The notes beneath the pieces were generated by a model. It was given only the letters and a program-made list of their open reading frames with translations, was not told the DNA's origin and searched no databases. This document shows, piece after piece, positions 1-12,833 of a stretch of 64,000 nucleotides of DNA; position 1 is the first letter of the stretch; the number at the start of each line of letters is the position of its first letter. The DNA is from Owenia fusiformis (Eukaryota > Annelida > Polychaeta > Sabellida > Oweniidae), in assembly GCA_903813345.2 (NCBI GenBank), contig CAIIXF020000003.1, positions 32,613,151-32,677,150 on the forward strand, in the 5' to 3' direction. Position numbers and translations under genes: made by a program.

Positions 1-700
1 CATTGTATTGGAAAATAACAATAGTTTGAATTTACTTTATATTTCGAAAATATTACCATCGTCGGTTCCCACGCTCAATCACTACGTTCTGATGATAGGT
101 CCGAAGCTTGATGAAGCAAGATGAAATATTACATAAAGCGCTAAATAATTATGATATTCTATAAGGATAATAATGTTTAACATCACATATTGTATTTCAT
201 CGTGCCAAGATGAGATAAGAATTATCTCCTAAATTGTTATATGACGCATGAATTCAAGCAGGGCACAACGAGGAAGGAGATTGTCACGTGAGGTTTCAAC
301 TTTCACAATTAGCTTTATACTTCGGAACCTTTTCTTGCTGAAGTGGTTATGCCCAAAGGAAATTCAAAATAAAGTGCCAGGATGTTATATACAGTACATC
401 GATCATCATTTTCTCAAATGTTGATCCGGTGTGCGTTTTGATCTGCCCGCATAATATATAATAAGTATATCCCCTAGGTATCACGAAAAAGAACAATGCA
501 CCCATGCGTTGAATATTACATGCTCACATTTTGTGCATTTTGACAAATCAGTTGCCATGGCGACTGCCTTTGTTTGTAAAAATACACGTTCTCTCTGCTT
601 GAGAAATGTTTCTCATATGACCGCTGAATTCAAAATAGCTGTCATTTTTCTGAAATTAAGTAATTTTAACTCAAAAACCATGCAGTTATCATTTTTGACA
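1..700. other. AT-rich stretch without recognisable gene
   Basis: I see no exon with plausible splice sites and no repeat structure. Short open frames here begin at TTG and resemble no family. Confidence 0.4.
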
Positions 701-1440
701 ATGGAAACCATACACTTTAATACTATCAGGGTTTGATGCCCTATATGTAATATAGATATGTGTAAAATTTGGATAAAATATATGGAATGTTGACAAAACT
801 AGAGATCAATAACCATGACCCCATAAATCACAGCTGCGACTTTTTTGAATTTTTGCTCATTTTTGCTAATTCAATGAAATAAGTTATCTAAAGCAAGAGT
901 CTTATAATATTTTCAAAATTAAATTATGAGTGACAATTAAAAAAACTCGAAGTGGTATTAGAATATGGAGATATTATAAATAATGTATCCATGGCAAGCG
1001 TTCAGTCTCTGATCTAGCTATAAAGTATGAAATTATTAGGAATATGCCAGTGATTCTTATGCCAAAGCTATATCTGGTAGGCTAATGAATTGCTTAGACG
1101 TAAGCTAGACGTCCCAAGTACCAAGTGGTTTCCAACTTGAAAAGACTCTGATTGATACAATAAGGGCAAAAATACTACCAATTGTCAATTTTGGCATCAA
1201 ATGCTTAAGTAATACTTTTAAAAATAATTTAGATTAGCAAGTTATATTGGTGTTTGTGATGAGAAAATAATATAATCCGTTGAATTTGCAAAAATGATGA
1301 AAAAGTTGCAGCAGTGATTTGTAGCGTCACTATGGTTACTGATCTCTAGTGTTTTTAATATTCCATATATTTTATCCACTTTACACATATCTATGGTAAA
1401 TATACGGCATCCAAGCATGATCGTATAGTAGGGTATAACA
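700..1440. mobile_element. Inverted-repeat element (foldback MITE remnant)
   Basis: The segment at about 720-890 recurs as its reverse complement at about 1250-1415, including ATAGATATGTGTAAA, TTGGATAAAATATATGGAAT and CTAGAGATCA blocks. The arms are about 150 bases and clearly diverged, with a loop of about 360 bases. No open frame lies between them. I could not define clean ends or a target duplication. Confidence 0.55.
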
Positions 1441-1968
1441 TTATTTACAAAGTATGCACAATGAAAGATTATTATATTTATGTTAAATCGTAATTTTAAC
1501 CATACACTGAGCATAAATCAATTTTGAATAAACCAATCGATTCTTAGAAGATGAATAAAAATAAAAAATTTTAATGATCTGTTTTAGATGATGATCTAAA
1601 ACATCAATCTTTCCATCAATCTGTAAGCAAGGTGTAAAATCTAAGCAAAATATGTATTGATGCCTGATTTAATGTATGCACTAATGAAGATGTTCATAAG
1701 CACGAGTCAATAAAATAAAATAATCTACTCAAAACTCAGAGTCATGCATACTTTAATTATGTTGGCAAGGCCACCGCCAGACAATTAAACATAACACAGT
1801 TACTTTTCCAAAAGGTATGAATGCCTTTAATTAACAGACATGGTGGCCATTTTGAGATACGATTTCAAGCAATGTTAATGCCGACATCATCACCTTTCAA
1901 ATGGTGTATCGGAACCTTAGGACAAAATGCTGTCATCAATTTTATGGACTTGGAATCGTTTGCTTGAT
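1440..1968. other. Intergenic stretch, nothing recognised
   Basis: AT-rich sequence between an inverted-repeat element and the 3' end of the collagen gene. No gene or repeat structure seen. Confidence 0.4.
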
Positions 1969-2094
1969 TACTTTGTACAAACACGTCAAACAGCACGTGT
2001 TAGTTCCATATTGTTCTGATAATTAGGGCAGGGCAGTGAGCCACATTTGGCTTCCACCACATATAACAGGCCTCCATCTTCGTTTATTTTTTGC
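1969..2094 (-). pseudogene. Decayed duplicate of the 3' end of the collagen C4-like last exon
   Basis: On the minus strand this stretch reads GGLLYVVEAKCGSLPCPNYQ, the same as the end of the true last exon (about 2115-2232), and then diverges. One conserved cysteine near the end is changed to arginine and a stop follows after two more codons, so the final cysteine is missing. It lies directly downstream of the true stop in the same orientation, so it is a local tandem duplication. I see no acceptor that would make it an alternative last exon. Confidence 0.7.
2083..2088 (-). promoter_or_regulatory. Polyadenylation signal of the collagen C4-like gene
   Basis: AATAAA on the minus strand about 27 bases past the stop codon at 2115-2117. 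It lies at the edge of a duplicated piece of the last exon. Confidence 0.5.
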
Positions 2095-2114
2095 TCATCT
2101 ACAGTTATAAATGA

Positions 2115-5100
2115 TTACTTTGTACAAACAGCACATGTAAGCTCCATATTGTCTTGATAATTAGGGCAGGGCAGTGAGCCACATTTGGCTTCCACCACAT
2201 AAAGCAGGCCTCCATTTTTGTTCTCTTGACTTGCTTCATCAGCTTCAGGTGCTTCATCAATGCATATAAATTCAGACTTCCGATGAGTATGATGTTCACT
2301 CATCAGGTATCCATTGTATTCCTTGGTCCACGAATCAGGGCATGTTTTCATTGCAGGGAGCATAAAATGGCTGCTCCTCTCTGGTACCCTGCACACAGCA
2401 CACACTGCTTCATGGTCATGTAGCCAAGTAGCTGGTTTGGTGGGGTCAGGAAAATTGTCAGTGAGAAATGGGTTGTTACTATAATTGACTTCATACTCAA
2501 CTCCATAAATGTATGCCCCAGACTGTTCGCCAGCTGTGGTCTTCCCCCACTCAGGTTCCCTGGGAAGACAAAGATAGTTGCCCCCTGACCCTTTATGGGT
2601 ATAGTGTGACTTCCCTATTATACCTTTAAAAAGAAACATAGCACTATTGTATGTAATTTACTTCATTCATTATGTTCTCATTCTAATTTGGCCTTTACTT
2701 GGACTTTACTTTTATGCAGTATATAAACTTACAAATAGAGTCTATTGCTACAAGAGGCATTGTTTTTTAGATCTCTGAAAGATGGATCCGTTATATTAGA
2801 CTGTGGACTACTCTGATAATTGCAACTTCTACTTTTCATGGAAGGTCACACATTCCAGCATATTTCAAACAGTCTGTATGATTATGCTGGGCACTTTCTG
2901 GGTAGTTGGACTTCATGTAGGGGTGGCAGACGGCCCTCAGGCCAATTCATACCCCCACCCCAGGAAAACCTTGGGGGTACTTTAATACCACCTGATAAAA
3001 AGAATACTAATGCATGTTATACATTCATAGTTTTATACGTAGTAGGCAGGGCATACCATGGTTAGTCAGTGCCAGGAATGTCCAATCTCTAACTTATATG
3101 GTTACCATGGAAACAGTATTTATATCTCAAAATCTTCTCAATTTGACCTCCTACAAAATATGTCCCTTTGCCCTCAAAGTGAAATATTTGCAAATTTGTT
3201 TGGATTTTGTGGCTATCACTTTGTCAAAAGTTGTATAAATATGTACATATTCACACTAAAGCACTAAAAAGTTGATATAATGCTCCAATAAATCAATAAT
3301 ATTTATCAAATATAGTCACACACAACTACTTTTAGGGAAAAGTGGGCGTGGCACTTTTTGGTACTTGTGTAATTGTTGCAGCATTAAGCGAAAAACACAT
3401 ATTACGCTAACAATAATTGACATTTAATTATCATTTACTAACATTGTGTAACATTGTAATATGTTCATTATCATTATTAGATACTTAGGATATTTTATGT
3501 AAGTGTTATCATGAACTTTCCCTTTATCCCTATACCATACAGGGTGGGCATCACCAATGGTGTCAAACTAACTTTTCTGTTTAACTTATTTTTTACCATA
3601 GACAAGGGAAAAAGCTTTACTTGAAGTGGTGACCTCATTAGGTGCTATGTATATGGATAGATGGATTGATACTAGTCGGTAGATGGCAGCACTTGTGCTA
3701 GTTGGGCTAGATACTAGTATTTACCATTGACTTGACATATGTCACTTAGTCTATTGATTTACCATATTCGTTCTGTTGGATTAAAGTAAAACTGCATTTG
3801 CATTGAATTTGATGATGTTCAGATTGTGTTTGAAACTTAATGATAATCAGAAGTGTTTGAAACTGGATGTTGTTCTGATTGTGTATACATGAACTTTAAA
3901 AGGACCACTGAAACAATAAGTCAATGTTTAAGATTCTTTAAATTTATCTCAATGAGAATTTAGCCTGTTAACCTAAAGTTAAACTATACTTCAGCAAGAT
4001 TTCGAAGCTATATAGCAGATCTCATCATTTGCAACTTTTTCATTATTTGATAATTAACCCATTATTCATTATTGCTGATTTAAAAATTGCAAGGAATTCA
4101 AATGACCTAGGGAAGCCAGTGATATGAATTGGCCTTATTCATTGAGTTAAAATTAAAATGGAAAATTGTGAAGAACAAGAGAACTGTTCCACAGCTTCAC
4201 AGGAAATATGGAAGCAAAGTCAACAAGGGATGTGGGAACTAGGCTGTTAACATATAGAGATTCAGAATTCTCCAGGGAAGTGTCTCTATTTGGTATAAAA
4301 TACAGAGGTCTATGCATGCACACCATTTTAAATATGAATCAAAATTAGTGGTATCCATGTTTCTGGTGAAAACATCAATTGAAAGAGACAAACATCCTAC
4401 CCCCCTATGGTATCAAATATAAGAAAGTTCGAAGTAGTAAAAAGGTATTACCATTTTAGATTTGATTGAACAAATTGAATCAGAGGCAATTTTTTAAATT
4501 CTATGGAGGGCAATACCTCCTCATCTTTCAATGATTTTTGCATGATATGATATGTATTGCCCGCAGCACGTAGGGCAATGGTAAAACATGTTGCAAAAAT
4601 CATTGAAAGTGCAGTTGTCAGAATCCCCAGGCTGGCAATACGCTGGGCAATACGTCTTTTAAATATGCCAATAATTCAGGGAGCTGTGAAATACGCTATG
4701 GTATTTTTAGTCACATGGTACTGAATTAGCCAATCAAATCACATGATTTATAGCAATGATGTAATAATTAGTGCTACTTCCATGAACACCCATTTTGTAG
4801 AATAAGATTCTGATTCTCGTATTTGGTATATATATATGAATAAGATAAAAAAAAATCCAGTCGATCATATTGTTGAGCATCAAACAAAGGTACAAGCTAT
4901 ATATCATTTCTCAAAATGGCCACTTTACTGAAGAAATTGTCAAAGGATTATATGTATCAAGTTTTAATGTATTTACATTTAAATATAGCTGTCTTAATAA
5001 GTGCACATGATGAAAATACAGGCACAAACAAAATGCATACTTTCTGAAACCCTGCGTTTGGATATTGATAAATTGAATGATATCGGCTAAAAACTTCTGT

Positions 5101-8100
5101 CAGAATTTCAACATTTCAAAACAGCAATAGCTAGAACTATCCTATTTGACAGTATGGAGAATTGGGGAAGCCTGACAGAGAATCATCACAGAGGTAGAAA
5201 GATTTGATAAAGAAAATGGAGTTTTGGTGAGGGAGGGGGGGCGTGTAATTGTATACTTGTTTATAAAATTTATAAAATGACATATTCTAGACAAGGATAG
5301 GCATTTGGCATCATAAAATATGAGAGATAATGACTCATAAACTTAAACTATGGAGATTTGGGGTAGTAATATGGAACATACAGTATATGGAAACTGTAAC
5401 CTTATAAGATCTTGTCCAATTACTCAGATGCGAGTAGGTAGTTACCAGTTTCGCCACCAAGTGACTGATTCGGGGGAAATAACATGGTAGGGTATTACAA
5501 AATTCCCTTGAACTTGAATATTCATCAGTTTTAGTGATTCACTTTTCATATTACCCATATAATATGTATGTGATAGTTATACAAATTAAAATATGTCCAG
5601 TAAAAGAAAATATTATCTGCCCAACACAAGAAATGATATTTCACTTTTTGAGGTCTATGGGGAATCTCCCCAAGCTAGAAGTCACATTTTCAAAGAAAAT
5701 TAAATTTTCAAAGTTGATAAACTCTTTTCAAAACCACATGATGTAATTTTACATGTAGATTCCAAATATGACATCAGGTTGACACAACCAATTTTAAAAT
5801 TGAATACGAGAACAAGATTTCTTATTTGAGGTTATATTCATATGACATAACATATACATAACATTTGATATTAAACATATTTACTTTTATTGTTTTTATA
5901 CACTAAAAAGATTTGTTTAGATATTATTTTAAGTTTTAACATAACAAAGCACTTTCCATGTTGAAGGAATCACTGAAGGTACAGCATTTCAGAAATGTCT
6001 AAATTGTTTATATTTCTTTATTTTGTGAAATACTAAAAGGAGTTATACCCGAACCTTGTTAACCATGAGTCAATGAATGCATTATATAATATCTGGAAAA
6101 TGATGCACTATGCAATTCATACATGGAATAATTTATTTTGCCATATTGGAATCAAGTATTATCTTTAATCCATTGGATAGGTCATGGATTACCTGATGTT
6201 GATGTATTGATAATAGAATCAGTTAGTCAATTGTAAGACCATTTATCCGAGAAAATAAGAAATCTTAATTATGTATTAAGGCAGGGCATAACATTTCACC
6301 TATCATTTATTCATGTTTACTACATCTATAGTTCCAATGTCATTTAGCCTGATTTGGTGCAAATGTCAAAGCATAAAAAATATCAAAATCGACAATTACT
6401 GTCCGCCATTTTAGATGCGAAGGTTACGGCCGTTACCTTCGCTTGGTACTGATCAGTGTCCTTGCTCTGTTACAAATTTCCATTGCCCTCTGTTTGTAAC
6501 CCCTCCCTCCTTCTCGATTAAGGTAATGAATATGAAGATGATTTAGAGGTAATATGAGAGATACTAGTGAAGGGTTGTTTTATGATAAATGAGTTCATAT
6601 AACTTAATCCAAGTCATAACTGTTACTATATCTTGTATGCAAATCACACCACATCATACTCAAAGGATGGAACGGTCCATTACTTTTCAATTGCATAAAA
6701 TGGCTCTAACCCTGACAGATATATTAATCAATTTTAACTCATAGCTCTTGATCAATGAAACTATTCATATTCTAGGTACAAGTCAATGAATACGACTTTG
6801 ACAAACTAAAAAGAGTAAGGATCTCTAGGTCTTAAAAGTTAGTTTGACCATTGATGACCTATGATAGGGAAGGGCCATGATAACACTTATATAAAATATT
6901 TAAAGTATCTAATAATGATAATGAACATACTACAATGTTACAAAATGTTAGTAGATGCTAATTGAATGTCAATTGTTGTTAGTGTAATATGTGTTTTTCA
7001 TTTAATGCTGCAACAATTACACAAGTACCAAAAAGTGCCACGCCCACTTTTCCCTAAAAGCAGTTGTGTGTGACTACATTTGATAAATATTATTAATTCA
7101 TGAGATCATTATATCAAGTTTTTAGTGCTTTAGTGTGAATACATACATATTAATTCATCTTTTGACAAGGTAGCAGCCACAAAATCCAAACAGATTTGCA
7201 AATATTTCACTTTGAGAACTTAAGGACACATTTGGGACGGGGTCAAATTGAGAAGATTGTGAGATATAAATACTGTTTCCATGGTAACCATATAAGTCAG
7301 AGATTGGAAATTTCTGGCACTGACTAACCATGGCATGCCCTACCCACTATAAAACAATGAATATCTGATGTGCATTAGTATTCTTTTTATTGGGTGGTAT
7401 TAAAGTACCCCCAAGGTTTTGTTGGGGTAGGGGTATAAATTGGCCTGAGGGCCTTCTGCCACCCCTACATGAAGTCCAACTACCCAGAAAGTGTCCAGCA
7501 TAATCCTACAGATTGTTTGAAATATGTTGGAATGTGTGACCTTCCATGAAAAGCAGAATGCATTTCCAGAGCACTTCTACAGAATAGTCCGCAGTCTATA
7601 TCCAAATGAAAGGGATTTTAGAGTAGACAGCAATATTGTATCATTTTTTCAGATATGTGCCTCGTAAACATTTTAACATTTAATTTAACAGTGTTTGAAA
7701 TTAATATTCATCAAATAGAGCCAAAGTATATCATCGAAATTCAAAAAGAGCACCGAAAGTAATTTCTGGGGATTGCTGACGAGCGGGTGATATATATATA
7801 TCCCGCTCACCTCAGATATCGATTATATTCCCGCATATTATTTAACTATAACACTACTAATGGGATGGGATTAATGACTTTATTATACTCAAATGAGAGA
7901 CATCTTAAACTTAACAAGGGGAGTGTATGACGAAAGTATTTCATTTTCTTAACAATGAGTTTATACTGTTATTGAATTCCACTACTACCTGAATATACAT
8001 TCTCAGCTGTATCCGGACAGGTGGTTCTACCCCACCTTACATACACTGCACCCCCGGCTGAAGGACCAGGCGGTCCTGGGGGACCTTGTACAGCAGATGG

Positions 8101-11100
8101 TCTACTAGTGTTGGTAACATCATGGCGGAGTTGCTCCAGTAAACGACTTATATCATTGGCCCATTGACCTTGGCTACTCAATCCCTAAAATCGTATTTGG
8201 CTTAAAAGGGGGGAAATCCTAGGGTTCAGAGAATACATGTGGCTTTATGTAAATGTGTATTGAGAAGACATCGTCACTGATTGGTCAAATCGACAGATAA
8301 ATGGCGTCATTTAATGGCGGTTTCAACATTTTCTAACAGCGCTTCGAATAATATTATGTTCATTTCTGGCGTGTTAACCAATATCATAGCTTGTTATTTC
8401 ACATCAAGATGAAGAAAGATGTAAGGATTATGCTAACATCGATTAAAACATCACAACGACGTGATGTATTCGGAAACTAGCCGGTGAAAATTCGGACAAA
8501 CGGAGGTTGTAAACAAGAGACGTAATTATGTCATCTCTAAGCTCTGGCGTTTTTCCTCCTTTTATCCGACTTACCAATCAAACTGGGGAAAAGTTATTTG
8601 GGAGATTAACAGGAGTGGCTTTTTCTTAAGGGATCAATAGGAGATGTTGACGGGGCTTTTTATTAATTATGGCGTTCCATGGCCTCACTTTACAATAGAA
8701 ATTAAAGGGAAAATGCTCGAGTAATCTATGGAAACTAATGCATATTTATATAATAAATCATCTTATCTTATTATGTAATTGGTGACGTCGTTTATATGAT
8801 CAGTTCCGCATTAGTGGATACTTCATTTTTTAATTCGTATGTGCATATATGGATTCTATTCAGTCGAGCGTGTAATAAAAATGAATTTTCCGCCAACAAC
8901 AAATATATACAGTATACTGTTATTTACTCACATCCCTCCCATCCCTTCCCGATGGGCCTTGAGGTCCCGGAGGTCCTTGTGGTCCAGGGGGTCCCATCAG
9001 TCCATCCCTGCCATCACGACCATAGCCATCTACATAGAACACGTTTGCAGACTAGATAACAGCAACACCGAGGCGTAGCAAATCCCATCGAACGGTCATG
9101 TCTTCTATTATTGGAAATTGCCGCCAAATAACCAAATTGTCATGAGTGTAATATTCTTCTTGGATTTTTTCAAAATGGCCGCTTACTAGCCAAAGTGTAA
9201 TATGCGTGTTAGTATTCACAAATGAAATTTCAACAAAATCGCTGCAGTACTTCTCCTGTTAAAGCAATAACGTTAAAAGAAACAAGTGAAAATTGACCTA
9301 TTTTTCAAAATGGCCGCTTATTAGCCAAATTGTCACTTAACGTGTAACATGCTTCTAAGAAGTCACATTTAAAATTTCAACAAAATCGCCCAAATGCTTT
9401 TGAGTCATAGTAAAAAACACATGTAAAAAATGGTGGCCATTTTGAAAGGACAAAATCGCTCCGCTACTTTTCCAGTCATAGCAAATATCATTAAGTATTG
9501 TGTAGCAGCCTATTGGAAGCAGCCACTTTTTTCAAGATGGCCGCCATGTTTAAAGAAAAAAATCCAACTTAAACAATATCCTGTATACGTTTTTTTGCAT
9601 TTAAATCATAGTATTATTACACTTTTATATATCGTACTTAGATGCTGTAAAATTGACACTAAAATGGCAGTCATTTTGAAACCAGTGGTCATTTTCGAGC
9701 AGAACTTGTACTCATATTGGGCATAAGCGATCTTGGACCAGCGGTATTTGAGTTGTTGCCCGGAAGGACGGACGTACGTACCGGCGGACGGACGGACGGA
9801 ACCGTTCTCTTTATCCCCCCCCCCGAACTTCGTTCGATGGGATAATTATACAAAAGGATCATAATCCCAGTTGAAATGTACTGAGAAATTTTGGTTTAAA
9901 ATCCATTTTCAGTCTAGCAGCACAAGTTCGCAAGAACTGAACTTATTTTTGGTCTTTTACACAGGGATATATACCACTCTGTTATTTAAAATCGTGAAAA
10001 CTAATAATACGAGTATAAAGGTTAAGTAGTTTGTATCTAAATGTTTAATGCACTTATAATTCAGATCATTTCAGACAGAATTCACAAAGCAACATAAGAA
10101 TCACAAGCTAGACAATGATATGTATTATTACTGAGAAAAGGAAAATAACTATTTTATAAAGACAAGTGCTATTTACATGGGAATGCTGCTGTTGCCTCAC
10201 GTTTCCTACGTTTAAGATGTGACACATTGTAATCTTCTCTCCCTTCCACAATGGCCCAGTGCTGGAAATAACCGAAATGAACAACAAATTAAATGTAATA
10301 GAAGTATTTACTTGGCACTCTACAAATGTAAAAATGAAAGACAATCACTTGACCCACTCACCCACAAAATTCCTACGTATTCCTCATTTGTCAAAGCTGT
10401 TTTAAACATTTATAGACATTTTTATGGATTTTAAACGGGAACTATTTGTCTATTTGAGACATAGTTTGCTTATAGGCAGAAAAAGAAGGACTTGGCAAAT
10501 CAAATTCATATCACATATCATATCACATATCATATCATCATATCACATATCACAACTCTTAAAACTGATTTTGAAATATTCTTACCTTTATCTATGAGTC
10601 TATGAGTAAATAATCGCAAAATAATACTTATTGAATTGTTATTAAAATAGTTATTTACTTAGTTTTTAGGTACTGGATAAAGCATAAGAATGAGAATTTA
10701 TAAGAAATAATACACCGAAGGCCGAAGGCCTGAGGTTGTTATTTCTTATCAAATCGAATTCGAATGCTTTATCTTACTTAAATCACACAGACTCTTATCA
10801 CAGGCAAAGGGTCTATTATACTACAGTTAAAAGGTCTTTAATCCGGAAAAATGTGATTTCTTTTGTATTGACTATTCAAACTGTGAATTTTGCCAGGCTC
10901 ACAATGACCCTGGCTCTTATTGGTTAAAATGTGTTGTTATATAGCCAATTAATTGTAACAACAAAAAGAGTTGGTTGCATTGACCTCATGAGTGTGAGTT
11001 GATCTAAGTGACTGAGTGGGCTATAATTAGTCTAGCTTCAGTGCACTACAGGCGACTGTCCAGTCCAGAACATTGAATTTGAATACAGCAGAATATTTGT

Positions 11101-11734
11101 AAGTAAGATAAAATCAATGATGTAGATAGCAACAAAAATTGATAAATTGTTTTATTCTAAAGAATGCACAGTAACAAGAGAAGGGTACATGTATTTTTGT
11201 ATATTGTTTTTAGGGAATGAAAACTATCAAAAACTGTCAATGGTCATTTATGTCTCACTTGTTTTTGATAGCTTGCCAAGTGTACATTCTTTAAAAACAA
11301 TAGAAAAATAATGCACTTTCCTTTTGATAAAACCATACATTCTTAAAAATAAACCACAGCAAATTCTATTGTGTTGCTACCCAAGTGGGATTTAAGATAA
11401 AAGAAAACCTTTTTCTAATTGATCATGTGAAGTTGGCATAGTTTATTTTGAATGAGATGCATACCAAATTTCCTGTCTCCAGTTTACCTATACGGATATT
11501 TAAATCTTCTATTTCATTCACGAAGCCCTCCTTCATTTTGATGAATTCAGCTTGTACAGAAGATAGTTCGTTTCTCATTTTCAGCAGGTCATCAATGTCT
11601 TGTACAGAAGCCTTATGTTGTTTTTGGAATTCGACGTATATAAACAATGAGCAAGCCAATGAAACCATAGCAAGTGTCACTGCAAATAATGTGATGATGA
11701 ACAAAACCATTTTATCTTTACTTTCCATCTTCAT
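2115..11734 (-). CDS. Type II membrane collagen with short-chain collagen C4-like C-terminal domain (5 exons)
   Basis: Joined exons, 5' to 3' on the minus strand: 11734-11465, 10261-10201, 9029-8932, 8184-7989, 2623-2115. All junctions are GT-AG with matching phase (0,1,0,1), giving about 377 residues. Residues about 1-8 are cytosolic, about 9-33 are a hydrophobic signal-anchor, and about 40-85 look like a coiled coil. Exon 2 is basic and ends in KRRK just before the collagen stretch, a possible but weak cleavage site. Exon 3 holds about ten Gly-X-Y triplets and exon 4 a short GPPGPPG run. Residues 189-377 begin AVYVRWGRTTC and contain SHYTHKG, NYLCLP and about ten cysteines, which I recognise as the short-chain collagen C4-like family known from sponges and other marine invertebrates. 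I infer a surface or shed trimer; ligand unknown. The start is the first ATG of the open frame before the anchor. The last intron (2624-7988) holds a 4.8-kb foldback element. Confidence 0.85.
2798..7597. mobile_element. 4.8-kb foldback element with ~780-bp inverted arms
   Basis: The left arm (about 2798-3575) and right arm (about 6832-7597) are reverse complements over their length: the outer ends read AGACTGTGGACTACTCTG and, inverted, AGACTGCGGACTATTCTG. Shared blocks include TTTTCATGGAAGGTCACAC, GGACTTCATGTAGGGGTGGC and AGTGGGCGTGGCACTTTTTG. The 3.2-kb interior has no long open frame. It sits in the last intron of the collagen gene. I found no clean target duplication, so the superfamily is open; an old non-autonomous DNA transposon is the likeliest reading. 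Confidence 0.75.
6417..6442. repeat. 26-base near-perfect palindrome
   Basis: GCGAAGGTTACGG is followed at once by a nearly exact inverse ending CCTTCGC. It lies in the loop of the 4.8-kb foldback element. Role unknown. Confidence 0.6.
9764..9800. repeat. GGAC tetranucleotide microsatellite
   Basis: An imperfect run of GGAC/GTAC units, followed by a C8 tract and a small TTCGTTCGA inverted motif. It may be the tail of a dispersed repeat. It lies between exons 2 and 3 of the collagen gene. Confidence 0.6.
10506..10556. repeat. CATATCA microsatellite
   Basis: Repeated CATATCA-type heptamers in imperfect tandem, in the first intron of the collagen gene. Confidence 0.7.
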
Positions 11735-12202
11735 CTTCGTCGGTGAAGTCTTCAATTCTAAGTACTGTTTCCCAATCTATTTGATTTTTACATTTAGATT
11801 TATTTTAACTTGAAAACTGTAAACAACTTTCTTCCTGGTATATTAAATTGCGATTCATTAAAGAAGCCGGAAACTTATAAGCGAAACATCTTCAATGTTT
11901 AGTATTGTTCTCCCTTCTGTTTCATTTATTTTAATTAAGTGTATTTAATCTACAAACTCGAGACAACTTTTCTTCCTGTTGTTAACTTGTGGTCTATTAA
12001 AACAGCTGTGAGGGGGATATCACTGATTTTGTAAGTATGGCTGCCCAAAAACAAAGAAATCTCATCAGAATATTATTATATCGGGCACAGGGTTACCCGA
12101 AAAGTCGGCCCATATTACCCTATATAACTGGCCAGTTTGAAAAGTATCGCAAATTCGTTACGCATCGTGCGCTTATATATTTGCACCGTTTTTTTCTGTT
12201 CG

Positions 12203-12833
12203 TGTTACGCGGTAAACACGACACAAAAAGATGTCATATTCCGCAACGAATATGGCATATTTACTTGCGGTGTATGACAGCTTCATTTGCGGTATATGGT
12301 ATACACACTTACCAATGAGAACGTGATACGGAAGTACGCAATTGTCAATTGCATCGATTGAACGAACAAGTAAAACGTTATAAATTATTATAATGATTAC
12401 TGAATCAACAGTACTGTGCATCGAATATATTAACTTAGCAGAAGTATCAGTCACCAATCTCACGTAATAAACTTACTCAATCGATCCAGGATTCATATAT
12501 TAGTACTCGGCGCACTAACTATATTGGTAATCCAGCGTAGTTTTACATTTAGAGTCGATTCTCGCAACCAATCAAATCAAGGCTTTCTGTATCACGTTTT
12601 CACCTGCGGTATATGTCATATTCACCTGCGATATATGGCATATTCCGCAAGTGAGTATGATATATTCCGCAGGTGAGTATCGGGTATTCACTGAAATCAA
12701 TGTATCACATATTCACTGCGGAATATCGCATACTCACCTGCGGAATATGCCATATACCGCAGGTGAGTATGGCATATTCACTCGTATCACAAATACCGCA
12801 CAACCATGAATGCATGCCATATACAGCGTAACA
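12203..12833. mobile_element. MITE with TGTTACGC termini, copy 1 (631 bp, TSD gttcg)
   Basis: The left end is TGTTACGCGG and the right end is GCGTAACA; the 5-base direct repeat GTTCG flanks both (12198-12202 and 12834-12838). The interior is full of the partly self-complementary motif CACCTGCGGAATATG, in both orientations. There is no open frame of note. A second copy in opposite orientation is at 31684-32321. Ends starting TGT with a 4-5-base duplication resemble Ginger-type transposons, but without a transposase this is only a guess. Confidence 0.85.

Noticed and set aside
11448-11813. Plus-strand open frame of 121 codons
   Set aside because: It is the antisense shadow of exon 1 of the collagen gene.
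12600-12800. CRISPR-like array from regularly repeated CACCTGCGGAATATG motifs
   Set aside because: Motifs occur in both orientations without unique spacers, inside a MITE with terminal repeats and a target duplication, in an animal-type genome.
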